This document shows, one piece after another, positions 15,834 through 24,141 of a stretch of 52,076 bases of DNA. Within the stretch, counting starts at the first letter, position 1, and every line of letters starts with the position of its first letter. The notes under the pieces were generated by a model. The model had not been told where the DNA came from. It did no database searches and worked only from the letters and a program-made list of their open reading frames with translations. This DNA comes from Anaerolineae bacterium (GTDB lineage: Bacteria > Chloroflexota > Anaerolineae > Anaerolineales > Villigracilaceae): positions 1 through 52,076 of the forward strand of contig JABGQT010000103.1 of the NCBI GenBank assembly GCA_018648685.1, read 5' to 3'. The position numbers and the translations under genes were made by a program.

Positions 15834-16313
15834 ATGCTCAGCAAAAGCGCACAAAAAGTGCAAGATGCTCTCACAAAACTTGATAATGCTTACGAGGTGA
15901 TCGAGGCTGCTGAGAGCACACGCACTGCCGAAGAAGCCGCAGCCAGAGTAGGCTGCTCAGTAGGACAAATAGTAAAGTCGTTAGTATTTAAGGGGAAAAA
16001 GAGCGGGAAAGCGATTCTGATTTTGACAAGTGGCGCGAATCGAGTGGATGTTAAACGCATCGCTGCTTACGCCCAAGAGAAGATCGGACGCGCCGACCCA
16101 GATTTTGTCCGCGAGCGTACCGGATTCGCCATCGGCGGAATCCCTCCGCTTGGGCATCTTCATCCCATCGAAACATACGTGGATGAAGACTTGCTCAACT
16201 TCGAGGAAATTTGGGCGGCGGCTGGAACACCGAAGGCTGTATTTAAAATGCGCGCTAGTGAGTTAGAAAAAATGACTGGCGGCAAAATTATTCAGGTTAA
16301 ACAGGAGTTTTGA
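15834..16313 (+). CDS. YbaK/EbsC-family aminoacyl-tRNA deacylase
   Basis: 159 residues, the normal length for a stand-alone YbaK/ProX-like editing domain. Recognisable segments are TRTAEEAAARVGCSVGQIVKSLVFK, the ILTSGANRVD strand and AIGGIPPLGH. The last lines the pocket that hydrolyses mischarged Cys-tRNA(Pro) or similar. In this family a Lys (here in QIVKSLVFK) is the key residue. Its stop overlaps the start of the aminopeptidase gene, so the two are co-translated, although their functions are not obviously linked beyond protein quality control. Confidence 0.9.
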   Translation: MLSKSAQKVQDALTKLDNAYEVIEAAESTRTAEEAAARVGCSVGQIVKSLVFKGKKSGKAILILTSGANRVDVKRIAAYAQEKIGRADPDFVRERTGFAIGGIPPLGHLHPIETYVDEDLLNFEEIWAAAGTPKAVFKMRASELEKMTGGKIIQVKQEF

Positions 16314-17545
16314 TGAATAAAAACATGCTTGAAAAATATGCCGAAGTAATTGCGAAAGTAGGTTTGAACTTACAAGAAGGGCAACGCCTATTTATTGCCG
16401 CTGGATTGAACACAGCCCCCCTCGTACGCGAAGTGACGGCAAAAGCCTACGAAAACGGCGCGCCGCTGGTAACTGTTTTTTGGGACGATGAAGAATTAAA
16501 GAAAATTCGACACCAATACGCGCCACGAGACTCTTTTGAAGAGTTTCCAGAGTGGGTAGCCCGAGGCATTTTGGAAAACGCAGAGCGCGGCGACGCCTAC
16601 CTCTCAGTAACAGGATTAGACCCCGATCTGCTGGCGGGATTTGACCCCGAGCTGATTGCATTAGAATTAAAGACTCGTGCAAAACACTATAAACCTGCTC
16701 TGAATCTTATCTCCAACGGTGGGGTTCAATGGACAGTGGTTTGCCCGCCAACCCCAAAATGGGCTGAAAAAATTTTCCCTGACCTATCAGAGGAAGAAGC
16801 CGAAGAAAAACTCTGGGGCGTAATGGAGAAACTCTGCCGCCTAGATTATGATGACCCCGTCACTGCTTGGCAACAACATCTCTCAGATTTGAGCAAACGC
16901 CATGATTATTTGAACAAAATGCAATTCGAGACACTTCATTTTCGCGGTCCCGGTACTGACCTGAAAGTAGGGATGCCAAAATATCATGTTTGGAAAGGTG
17001 GCAGTGGCAAAACACAGGGCGGCGTAGATTTCACAGCCAATCTCCCGACAGAGGAAGTCTTTTCGGTGCCGCATAAAGATAGGGTTGAAGGCACTGTTCA
17101 CTCTACAAAACCACTCAATTATTTTGGCAACCTAATAGAAGATTTCAGCCTAACTTTTGAAAAAGGGCGCGTGGTTGATTTTAGCGCGAAAAAAGGCGAA
17201 GAAACGCTCAGGAAAATGCTCGAATCAGATGAAAACGCGAAACAACTTGGCGAGGTTGCCCTTGTTCCTTATTATTCCCCCATCTCAGAATCGGGTTTGA
17301 TCTTCTTCAACACACTCTACGATGAAAACGCCGCTTGCCATCTCGCGTTAGGCAGTGCCTATCGAATTAATATCAAAGATGGTGTCAAGATGTCGGATGA
17401 AGAATTGGATGCCGCCGGCGTAAATGATAGCTTGATTCACGTCGATTTTATGATCGGCTCCGATAAAGTTGATATTGACGGCATCACCCCTGATGGAAGC
17501 GTGATTCCGTTAATGAAAAAAGGTGCCTGGGCATTTGAAGTTTAG
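16313..17545 (+). CDS. M29-family (thermophilic, AmpS/PepS-like) aminopeptidase
   Basis: 410 residues, full length for the M29 dinuclear-metal aminopeptidases. These cytosolic enzymes remove N-terminal residues from peptides. Family segments seen are YAEVIAKVGLNLQEGQRLFI at the N-terminus and FHGPGT-like FRGPGTDLKVG. Further on are NLPTEEVFSVPHKDRVEGTV, then LGEVALVPYYSPI and NTLYDENAACHLALGSAY, which carry the metal-binding Glu, His and Asp residues. The ATG at 16313 follows AGGAG and overlaps the previous stop. A TTG codon just before it is less likely. Confidence 0.92.
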   Translation: MNKNMLEKYAEVIAKVGLNLQEGQRLFIAAGLNTAPLVREVTAKAYENGAPLVTVFWDDEELKKIRHQYAPRDSFEEFPEWVARGILENAERGDAYLSVTGLDPDLLAGFDPELIALELKTRAKHYKPALNLISNGGVQWTVVCPPTPKWAEKIFPDLSEEEAEEKLWGVMEKLCRLDYDDPVTAWQQHLSDLSKRHDYLNKMQFETLHFRGPGTDLKVGMPKYHVWKGGSGKTQGGVDFTANLPTEEVFSVPHKDRVEGTVHSTKPLNYFGNLIEDFSLTFEKGRVVDFSAKKGEETLRKMLESDENAKQLGEVALVPYYSPISESGLIFFNTLYDENAACHLALGSAYRINIKDGVKMSDEELDAAGVNDSLIHVDFMIGSDKVDIDGITPDGSVIPLMKKGAWAFEV

Positions 17546-17574
17546 CAACATATCCCTAAGAAAAGGAGAAAACA

Positions 17575-17826
17575 ATGAACGAAGAAAATACCCATAGAGA
17601 AGAATTTGAATTTAGCGGAGATAAACTGGTGTCCCAGATCAAAGAACTGATCAACGAAGGGAATATTCGTCGCATCATCATCAAAAGTGAAGAAGGGCGT
17701 GCATTGATCGACATTCCCCTTACCGTTGGTATTCTGGGAACCTTGGTTGCGCCACAATTGGCTGCTCTCGGTGCGATAGCCGCCTTGGTTAATCGCGGCA
17801 CGATCGTCGTTGAAAAAACTGAATAA
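17575..17826 (+). CDS. DUF4342-family small protein
   Basis: 83 residues. The arrangement EEFEFSGDKLVSQIKELINEGNIRRIIIK, then DIPLTVGI and a hydrophobic helix, matches the DUF4342 family. That family has no known function and is often found as short membrane-associated proteins in Gram-positive bacteria and Chloroflexota. AAAGGAG gives a strong ribosome site. A small two-helix membrane protein follows 11 nt downstream and may form a unit with it. Confidence 0.8.
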   Translation: MNEENTHREEFEFSGDKLVSQIKELINEGNIRRIIIKSEEGRALIDIPLTVGILGTLVAPQLAALGAIAALVNRGTIVVEKTE

Positions 17827-17837
17827 TGGAGTAAAAA

Positions 17838-18119
17838 ATGAAAAAGACATCTCTTTTGGTCAAGGGGATGCTTCTCTTTAATCTTTTGGTCCTCATTCTT
17901 ACAGTGGGCGATTTTCTCGCCCTGCACGACATCAGCAAAGATTATATAAGCAGCGAAAGATTAGAAGCTCTGGGCATCTCTGCCTCACTCCCCGCATGGA
18001 CGGCAGCAGAAGGAGAGTGGCAAATAGTCACGATCAGTTTTATTGCACGCTTTCTCTTTCTAGGACTAAATATTCTTTTACTTTGGACACTTTTGAAAAA
18101 AGAAAAAGCAGAGCAATAA
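17838..18119 (+). CDS. Small two-helix membrane protein, hypothetical
   Basis: 93 residues with two hydrophobic helices (about 7-29 and 64-85) joined by a short loop that contains the only Trp-rich stretch. No family is recognised. It has a good ribosome site (TGGAG) and lies 11 nt behind the DUF4342 gene, so it is probably co-transcribed with it. Confidence 0.7.
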   Translation: MKKTSLLVKGMLLFNLLVLILTVGDFLALHDISKDYISSERLEALGISASLPAWTAAEGEWQIVTISFIARFLFLGLNILLLWTLLKKEKAEQ

Positions 18120-18206
18120 TCCCTATCTGGCACTATTTGCTTTTCAATGCCAAAAATGTCATCATAGCTAATAACTTCCTCGCCAACTCATAAAGGAGCT
18201 AGTATC

Positions 18207-18992
18207 GTGAAAAAAAATATTTTGTTTATTCTTAGTGCCGCATTATTATTCACAATAGCTTGTATTTTGAGTGCGCCAGCACCGCCAACAGAAGCGCCAA
18301 ATGTAAATAGCTCGATCGCAACTTCAGTTGCCTTGACTTTAGCCGCAAGCGGACAAGCCCCTCCTGGAGCCACAATCCCAACACCCCTACCAACGATGAC
18401 CCAATCCATTCCTCCAACGGTAACCCTTACGCCCACCATCGCGTTAACTGCAACGCCCTCCGTACCAATGGCTAGCGTCAGCGTAAACACAAACTGCCGT
18501 ACAGGGCCTGGGAAAGTTTACGATTATATAGGAGCCCTAACCATCGGAGAAAAAGCGGAAGTTGTTGGAAAACACACATCAAGCAATTACTGGGTCATCA
18601 AAAACCCCAATGCTAATGGCAATTGTTGGCTCTGGGGTTATTATGCAACCGTTGCTGGAAATACAGCAAACCTTCAAGAATATATTGTGCCGCCTACGCC
18701 CACACCTTCAATTCCTATTGCGCCATCAAATTTAGCAGCAGCTACAGCTTGTGCAGGTGTAGCACCAAATTTCATGATTTCAGTTGATCTTATTTGGGCA
18801 GATAATTCCGATAACGAAACTGGTTTCAATTTATACATCCATGGCCTGATCTCATCTATATACCCTGCTGATCAAACGCAAGATGCCTTTGACTTCCCTG
18901 TTGGTAACGGTATTCCCGCTGATATTGGAATATCTGCCTATAATGGTACAGGAGAATCCGCCGTTCAGACAATACAGGTCGTTTGCCCATAA
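18207..18992 (+). CDS. Secreted or lipid-anchored protein with bacterial SH3-like and Fn3-like domains
   Basis: 261 residues, starting at GTG with AAGGAGC upstream. The signal region ends in a Cys at about residue 19 with a non-ideal lipobox (TIAC). A Pro/Thr-rich linker spans about 24-90. Residues about 90-150 resemble a bacterial SH3 domain (NTNCRTGPGKVYDYIG, EVVGKHTSSNYWVIKN, CWLWGYY), which often binds peptidoglycan. After a second TPTP linker, residues about 175-261 form an Fn3-like beta domain. The next gene carries a related C-terminal domain. The two are probably surface proteins of linked function. Confidence 0.75.
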   Translation: MKKNILFILSAALLFTIACILSAPAPPTEAPNVNSSIATSVALTLAASGQAPPGATIPTPLPTMTQSIPPTVTLTPTIALTATPSVPMASVSVNTNCRTGPGKVYDYIGALTIGEKAEVVGKHTSSNYWVIKNPNANGNCWLWGYYATVAGNTANLQEYIVPPTPTPSIPIAPSNLAAATACAGVAPNFMISVDLIWADNSDNETGFNLYIHGLISSIYPADQTQDAFDFPVGNGIPADIGISAYNGTGESAVQTIQVVCP

Positions 18993-18994
18993 TC

Positions 18995-19543
18995 ATGAAA
19001 AATTACAAAATTTTCTACAAAATAGTAGGTATCATACTCTTGTTCAGTCTAAGCTTAAGTGCCTGCAATATGCCAAGCACACCCCCGCCTGGATTATCCA
19101 TTGAAGAACAGGCGGGGACTCTCGCCGCGCAAACGATTGAAGCAGCCATAACGCAACGCCCGACGGAAACCCAAGTACCCGCAAATACGCCAACAAAGGC
19201 TCTGCCTCCCACCGCTGCAGTTACAGCAACAACTTCGCCAACGCCAACGGAGAATCCCGGTCTTCCTGCTGAGCCAAGTTTAAAAAAATACGACTTCTTC
19301 TGCTCATGGAATGGTGCCAATAATGATCTAGCCATCACGATTGAGTGGACAGATAAATCAAGCAACGAACTTGGCTTTATTATTCTCCGAAATGGTACAG
19401 AGATCGCAAATCTGATCCCAAATACAAGTCAATATACAGACACTTACGCCGTTGATACCAGCGTGGCAGTCAATTACGCCATCCAAGCCTATAATAATAG
19501 CGGTGCTTCAGGGCAGGTGACATTATCGGCGGCTTGTCAGTAG
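18995..19543 (+). CDS. Lipoprotein with Thr/Pro-rich linker and Fn3-like domain
   Basis: 182 residues from the ATG at 18995, 2 nt after the preceding stop codon. The signal peptide ends in a clear lipobox, LSAC. A helix (IEEQAGTLAAQTIEAAI) and a Thr/Pro-rich linker follow. The C-terminal part (about 100-182, with IEWTDKSSNELGFIILRNGTEI and YAIQAYNNSGASGQV) aligns by eye with the C-terminal domain of the gene before it. This points to a tandem duplication with loss of the SH3-like part. A TTG start upstream is possible but would spoil the signal peptide. Confidence 0.75.
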   Translation: MKNYKIFYKIVGIILLFSLSLSACNMPSTPPPGLSIEEQAGTLAAQTIEAAITQRPTETQVPANTPTKALPPTAAVTATTSPTPTENPGLPAEPSLKKYDFFCSWNGANNDLAITIEWTDKSSNELGFIILRNGTEIANLIPNTSQYTDTYAVDTSVAVNYAIQAYNNSGASGQVTLSAACQ

Positions 19544-19605
19544 AGATAAAATCCTCAATCACTATAAAAAGTATTTGGGGATTTTCTTATATCAAAAAAT
19601 TAAAT

Positions 19606-19734
19606 ATGATCGCCATCCGCCCGATGGTTTATCTGACGCTGACCTTCGACCATCACATTTTGGATGTAGCTATCACGAATTATTTTCTTGCGGAGATGGT
19701 TAAGGAATTAGAGCAGTGGGAGAAAAGTTTTTAG
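19606..19734 (+). pseudogene. Remnant of a 2-oxoacid dehydrogenase E2 acyltransferase, C-terminus only
   Basis: A 42-codon frame reads as the last stretch of a dihydrolipoamide acyltransferase catalytic domain: IRPMVYLTLTFDHHILD, then FLAEMVKELEQW. The catalytic motif normally reads DHRxLDG; here it is DHHILDV. No lipoyl, linker or N-terminal catalytic region precedes it; only lipoprotein sequence does. It is therefore best explained as a decayed 3' fragment left after a deletion or rearrangement. Confidence 0.65.
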
Positions 19735-19793
19735 CTTATAATGCTCTCTAATATCGCAGAATGCGATATATTCAACTTTTTTGGAAATGATAT

Positions 19794-20846
19794 ATGGCTC
19801 GCATTGAAAAAACTGTCTTCATTAGCTATCGACGCAAGGATATTTCTTGGGCCTTGGCTGTATATCAATACCTGACCGCAAAAAAATATGATGTGTTTTT
19901 TGATTTCACCAATATTTCAAGTGGGGATTTTGAGCAGAGCATTATTGGAAACATAAAAGCACGTGCTCATTTTATTTTGATTTTGACTCCATCTGCTCTA
20001 AATCGCTGTAGTAATGCTGATGATTGGTTGCGAAGAGAAATCGAAACAGCGATTGACGAAAAGCGAAACATTATTCCTTTGTTATTTGACGGGTTTAATT
20101 TCTCTTCTCCTGATACTATAGAAAAACTTTCAGGAAAATTGAGCAGCCTAAAAAAATATAATGGGCTTGAAATACCATATGCTTATTTTGGTGAAGCTAT
20201 GGAGAGATTGCATAGCAGATATCTTGCCATAGCTTTAGATACAGTATTACATCCTGTTCCCATTGAAGTCGGAAGAATTGCAAAAGAGCAGAAAGATGCT
20301 GCGGATAAAGCAGCTTTGTTTAATGGGATGATAAAAAAAAGAGGAACCGGTATAAGAAAAAGCTATAGATGGAAAAATTTATGGCGTTACAGAATCATAG
20401 GTTTTCTTTTGGTAGCATTTACTGTGGTTGTGATTGGTGGCATTAATCTTTTGTCTAATCAACTGGATTTGGCATCTTCATCTGTGACAAGTACGGCTGT
20501 CATTTTAGAAACAAATACGGTGTTTGTCGTGCCTAAAACATTTTCAGCTACACAGACACCAAGTATTGTAACAAAAACGCCCTTTGCAACGCCTACACCT
20601 GTAGCCTCTACAGTTACTTATATTGCCACTCCTATAGTTGGTGTTCCTCGAATTATTTACGTAGATCCTGATTATGTTGGGGCGGAAGAAGGAACTGAGG
20701 ATTATCCCTATAATACTTTAGAAGAAGGTCAAAGCTTTGCTCAGTCTTTACCCTATGGAGGGTGGATTTTTCTTAAATCAGACACATCTTGGGAAAAAAT
20801 ATATGTTAGTCCCGTTTTGCCAGGAGCAAGTGGTGGAAGTGATTAA
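19794..20846 (+). CDS. TIR-domain protein with one membrane helix and a short extracytoplasmic tail
   Basis: 350 residues. Residues about 5-150 are a TIR domain: FISYRRKDISWA, VFFDFTNISSGDF and DDWLRREIETAI. E82 lies where NAD-cleaving TIR proteins have their catalytic Glu. A juxtamembrane basic segment leads to one helix at about 200-220, then a Thr/Pro-rich spacer. Residues about 285-340 contain IIYVDPDYVGAEEGTEDYPYNTLEEGQSFA in part, resembling the first turn of a right-handed beta-helix (DUF1565-like), after which the protein ends. Whether it is an immune sensor, a toxin or a signalling receptor is unknown. The gene is visibly AT-richer than its neighbours. Confidence 0.82.
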   Translation: MARIEKTVFISYRRKDISWALAVYQYLTAKKYDVFFDFTNISSGDFEQSIIGNIKARAHFILILTPSALNRCSNADDWLRREIETAIDEKRNIIPLLFDGFNFSSPDTIEKLSGKLSSLKKYNGLEIPYAYFGEAMERLHSRYLAIALDTVLHPVPIEVGRIAKEQKDAADKAALFNGMIKKRGTGIRKSYRWKNLWRYRIIGFLLVAFTVVVIGGINLLSNQLDLASSSVTSTAVILETNTVFVVPKTFSATQTPSIVTKTPFATPTPVASTVTYIATPIVGVPRIIYVDPDYVGAEEGTEDYPYNTLEEGQSFAQSLPYGGWIFLKSDTSWEKIYVSPVLPGASGGSD

Positions 20847-20941
20847 TATTACTTCGTGTACTTGTGCAAATAATAGTGACTACCCCTTCCCAAAACACCC
20901 TCTCTCTGATAAACTATTGCCCACTTGAACGCTGAAACCTG

Positions 20942-20968
20942 CCTCGGCTCACAAACGCCGAGGTTTTT
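20942..20968 (+). terminator. Intrinsic terminator after the TIR gene
   Basis: CCTCGGC (20942-20948) pairs with GCCGAGG (20957-20963) across an 8-nt loop and is followed by TTTTT. It lies about 95 nt after the TIR stop codon. Confidence 0.8.
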
Positions 20969-21015
20969 GTGTGTTATATTGCAGTAGACAAGAAGAAAAG
21001 AACATTATTGCGTAA

Positions 21016-21106
21016 GGGCGACCCTCTAATGTTCTGGCGAAACATTGTTTTTTTGCTGAAATAATTATCAAGAGAAACTTTTCTTTCTCATCACAACGGG
21101 TCGCCC
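21016..21106. repeat. 91-bp cruciform repeat upstream of typA
   Basis: The outer arms GGGCGACCC (21016-21024) and GGGTCGCCC (21098-21106) are perfect inverted repeats. Inside are two smaller hairpins, AATGTT/AACATT (21028-21046) and GAGAAA/TTTCTC (21072-21089), giving a cloverleaf-like shape. No coding capacity was seen. It is probably a dispersed extragenic element and lies 17 nt before the typA start codon. Confidence 0.6.
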
Positions 21107-21123
21107 CTACTACCCTCTAAACT

Positions 21124-22980
21124 ATGAAAACTACCCGAACCGATCTTCGTAATATCGCCATCATCGCCCATGTCGATCATGGCAAAACCACCCTTGTAGA
21201 TGGCCTCCTCCGTCAGGCACATACCTTCCGCGAAAATCAGCAGGTTGCTGAGCGCGTCATGGATTCTAATGACCTCGAGCGCGAGCGTGGCATTACCATT
21301 CTCTCCAAGAGTACCGCCATCACCATCCCTGATCCCGAAACCAAAGAAGATGTAAAGATCAATATCGTCGACACCCCCGGCCATGCCGATTTTGGCGGCG
21401 AAGTTGAGCGTGTGCTCAATATGGTCGATGGCGTTCTGCTTCTCGTCGATGCCGCTGAAGGCCCCATGCCGCAAACCCGTTTTGTACTCAAAAAAGCCCT
21501 TCTGCTTGGTCATAAAGCGGTTGTTGTGATCAACAAAGTTGACCGAAAAGATGCAGATGTGGAACGTGTTCTTAACGAAACCTTTGACCTTTTTATCGAC
21601 TTGGGCGCAACAGAAGAACAAGCGGATTTTCCCGTCGTCTATGCTAAAGCGACCTCTGCTCAAGCAGGATTTTCGGTCGACCTTAGCCCAAACTTGCAAC
21701 CGCTATTTGAAACGATTCTGCGCCAGGTACCACCTCCCGTTGTGGATGCAGAGGCACCCTTACAGATGCTCGTTACCACACTTGGTTATGACGAATATCG
21801 CGGTGTAACAGCCGTTGGTCGTGTTTTCGCAGGGAAAATAGTTGCCAATCAAAAACTCGCCCGCCTAACAGCAGATGGGCAGAATCTGCCTGAGAAGGCA
21901 CGTTATTTATACACGCACGAGGGCCTTGATAAAGTTGAAGTCCCGGAAGCAAGTGCGGGCGAGATCATCTCGCTGGCAGGTTTGGAAGGCATCTCTATTG
22001 GCGAAACCCTTGCTGACCCTGAAAATCCCGTTGCTTTACCCACCATCCACGTTGAAAGACCGACCGTCCGCATGACTTTTGGTGTTAACACAGGCCCCTT
22101 TGCTGGTCGTGAAGGGCGCTGGGGCTCATCCCGCCGAATTCGTGAACGTCTCTTTGAAGAGCTGCGCACAAACGTCGCTTTGCGTGTTGATGAAACCGAT
22201 AGCGCTGAAAACTTCGTAGTCTCTGGGCGCGGTGAGTTGCATCTGGCAATTTTGATCGAAACCATGCGCCGCGAAGGCTATGAATTACAAGTCTCTCGCC
22301 CCGAAGTTATTTTCCGTGAGCGCGACGATGGCACAAAAGAAGAGCCTTATGAGAAGGTTTTTATTGAGAGTAGCCCTGAAACGATCGGTTCTGTGATCGA
22401 GATGCTTGGTAAACGACGTGGGCGCATGCTCGAAATGCAAGATGGTGGCGATGGTACTACACGCGTGACCTATGTTGTTCCTACACGTGGCTTGCTCGGG
22501 TTCCGCTACCAGTTTTTGACAGCCACACATGGCACAGGCATTATGAACACCAATTTTCACGGCTACGAAAAAATGGCTGGTCCGATGGAAACACGTCAAA
22601 CTGGTTCGCTCGTTGCCTGGGAAGCTGGGAAAACAACCGCTTTTGCATTGAAAAACGGTGAAGATCGCGGCTCGTTTTTCTTGGGCGCGGGAGTCGAAGT
22701 TTATGAAGGCATGGTCGTTGGTGAGCGTGTCAAAAACGAAGATTTGGATTTGAATGTTTGTAAAAAGAAGCATCTAACCAATATGCGTTCTTCCGGTGCC
22801 GATATGGAAATTCGCCTAACGCCGCCACGCATTATGAGCTTGGACGAGTGCATCGAATATCTTTCTGACGATGAGTTGCTTGAAGTAACCCCCGAATCAA
22901 TTCGCATCCGCAAAAGAATTTTGGACAGTACCAAACGCGGACGTGCGGCAAAACGTGCAAGAGAGGCATTAGGGAAATAA
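21124..22980 (+). CDS. typA: Translational GTPase TypA/BipA
   Basis: 618 residues, full length. G1 is AHVDHGKTT (residues 15-23), the switch region is [12 protein letters not shown]3 is DTPGHADF and G4 is NKVDR. The C-terminal region has the TypA-specific [33 protein letters not shown] and the [23 protein letters not shown] block. TypA is a ribosome-associated GTPase needed for ribosome assembly and stress responses, acting in the cytosol. No clear ribosome site precedes the ATG; the cruciform repeat ends just upstream. A strong terminator follows. Confidence 0.96.
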   Translation: MKTTRTDLRNIAIIAHVDHGKTTLVDGLLRQAHTFRENQQVAERVMDSNDLERERGITILSKSTAITIPDPETKEDVKINIVDTPGHADFGGEVERVLNMVDGVLLLVDAAEGPMPQTRFVLKKALLLGHKAVVVINKVDRKDADVERVLNETFDLFIDLGATEEQADFPVVYAKATSAQAGFSVDLSPNLQPLFETILRQVPPPVVDAEAPLQMLVTTLGYDEYRGVTAVGRVFAGKIVANQKLARLTADGQNLPEKARYLYTHEGLDKVEVPEASAGEIISLAGLEGISIGETLADPENPVALPTIHVERPTVRMTFGVNTGPFAGREGRWGSSRRIRERLFEELRTNVALRVDETDSAENFVVSGRGELHLAILIETMRREGYELQVSRPEVIFRERDDGTKEEPYEKVFIESSPETIGSVIEMLGKRRGRMLEMQDGGDGTTRVTYVVPTRGLLGFRYQFLTATHGTGIMNTNFHGYEKMAGPMETRQTGSLVAWEAGKTTAFALKNGEDRGSFFLGAGVEVYEGMVVGERVKNEDLDLNVCKKKHLTNMRSSGADMEIRLTPPRIMSLDECIEYLSDDELLEVTPESIRIRKRILDSTKRGRAAKRAREALGK

Positions 22981-23000
22981 TTTTAGAAAATTGAGATTAA

Positions 23001-23029
23001 AAAGAGCGACTACTTGGTCGCTCTTTTTT
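23001..23029 (+). terminator. Intrinsic terminator of typA
   Basis: AAAGAGCGAC (23001-23010) pairs with GTCGCTCTTT (23017-23026) over a 6-nt loop, and the T run continues to 23029. It lies 20 nt after the stop codon. Confidence 0.9.
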
Positions 23030-23134
23030 GTTGTCATGAAAGAATTATCATAGGAAAAATAATTTAGGATAAAATCACTTAGAAAAACAAACGTACCAAG
23101 TATCGTAAAACACAAAAAAAATGGAGTCGCCGAT

Positions 23135-24100
23135 ATGAACCTTCGTGAAATGCTGCATAGCGTAAGCCGAACTTTTGCCATTTCAATAGAACGCCTGCCT
23201 GCCTCCCTGCGCGAGGCAGTCATGGTTTCCTATTTATTGTTACGCGTCTCAGATTGCCTCGAAGACAATGAAACACTAGCCACAGAACATAAGACCGAAC
23301 TGCTCCGTCTTTGGGTGCAGGTACTAGAAGGGGAAATGCCAATCACTTCGCTAACAAAGAAGATTGCACATCTGGACACAAGCGATCCCGAAGTTTATGT
23401 CGCACAGTCTGCTGACCAACTCCTCGATGCATTGCATCAACTTCCTGAAAAAATCCAGGAGATCATTATCAGCCATGTTATCCAATCCTCATTGGGGATG
23501 GCGCGCTGGCAAGAGCATGGCCCTATTGTAAATACAGAAGAAGAGATGGATGATTATATGTATCAAGTTGCGGGGCGTGTCGGCCATCTGCTAACCGATC
23601 TCTTTGGGTACTATTCCTCAGCTTTTCAGAAGAAAGAATCCGTAATGCGACCTCTGGCGCGCCATTTTGGGTTGGCATTACAAACAGTCAATATCATTCG
23701 TGGATTACGTAAAGATTATGAGCGAGGCTGGGTATTTGTCCCTCGTACTTTTTACGAGCCTCTGGGACTAACAAGAGACAGCCTCTTCGCGCAAGAGAAC
23801 ACGAATCGCGCTCTACAAGTGGTCAACCTCCTCGCCAACAAAGCAGAAACTCACTTGAAACATGGATTAGAATATATAATCACTATACCCCAGAGCCACC
23901 ATGGGATTCGACTGGCTTGCATGTGGCCGCTCTTTTTCGCAAAAAAAACCGTTGCCCTAAGTCGCGACAATATGAATGTGATCTTGAGTGGCGCAAAAAT
24001 TACGCGCGCTGATGTTCTCAGCATCGTCCGCCAGACCACACTTATGGGCTGGTCAAATCAATGGTTGAGAAACTACTATCAGCGTTTACAAAACATTTAA
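23135..24100 (+). CDS. Squalene/phytoene synthase-family protein
   Basis: 321 residues of the all-helical trans-isoprenoid head-to-head synthase fold. The first Asp-rich motif is SDCLEDN (D40, E43, D44). QVAGRVGHLLTDLFGYY matches the VAGxVG segment, and ALQTVNIIRG...GWVFVPRTFYEPLGL matches the second active-site helix. In that second motif, the normally conserved first Asp (NxxRD) is replaced by G190 while D194 is kept. Family members join two farnesyl or geranylgeranyl diphosphates to squalene or phytoene. The altered motif leaves activity uncertain. No other hopanoid or carotenoid gene is in the window. Confidence 0.85.
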   Translation: MNLREMLHSVSRTFAISIERLPASLREAVMVSYLLLRVSDCLEDNETLATEHKTELLRLWVQVLEGEMPITSLTKKIAHLDTSDPEVYVAQSADQLLDALHQLPEKIQEIIISHVIQSSLGMARWQEHGPIVNTEEEMDDYMYQVAGRVGHLLTDLFGYYSSAFQKKESVMRPLARHFGLALQTVNIIRGLRKDYERGWVFVPRTFYEPLGLTRDSLFAQENTNRALQVVNLLANKAETHLKHGLEYIITIPQSHHGIRLACMWPLFFAKKTVALSRDNMNVILSGAKITRADVLSIVRQTTLMGWSNQWLRNYYQRLQNI

Positions 24101-24141
24101 TCTGTCCATAAACATTATTCTAAAGGAATGTTTCTTAAAAA

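Noticed and set aside
17542-17927. Minus-strand frames (102 and 123 codons) opposite the DUF4342 gene
   Set aside because: They are antisense to a recognised small family with a strong ribosome site and have no supporting signals.
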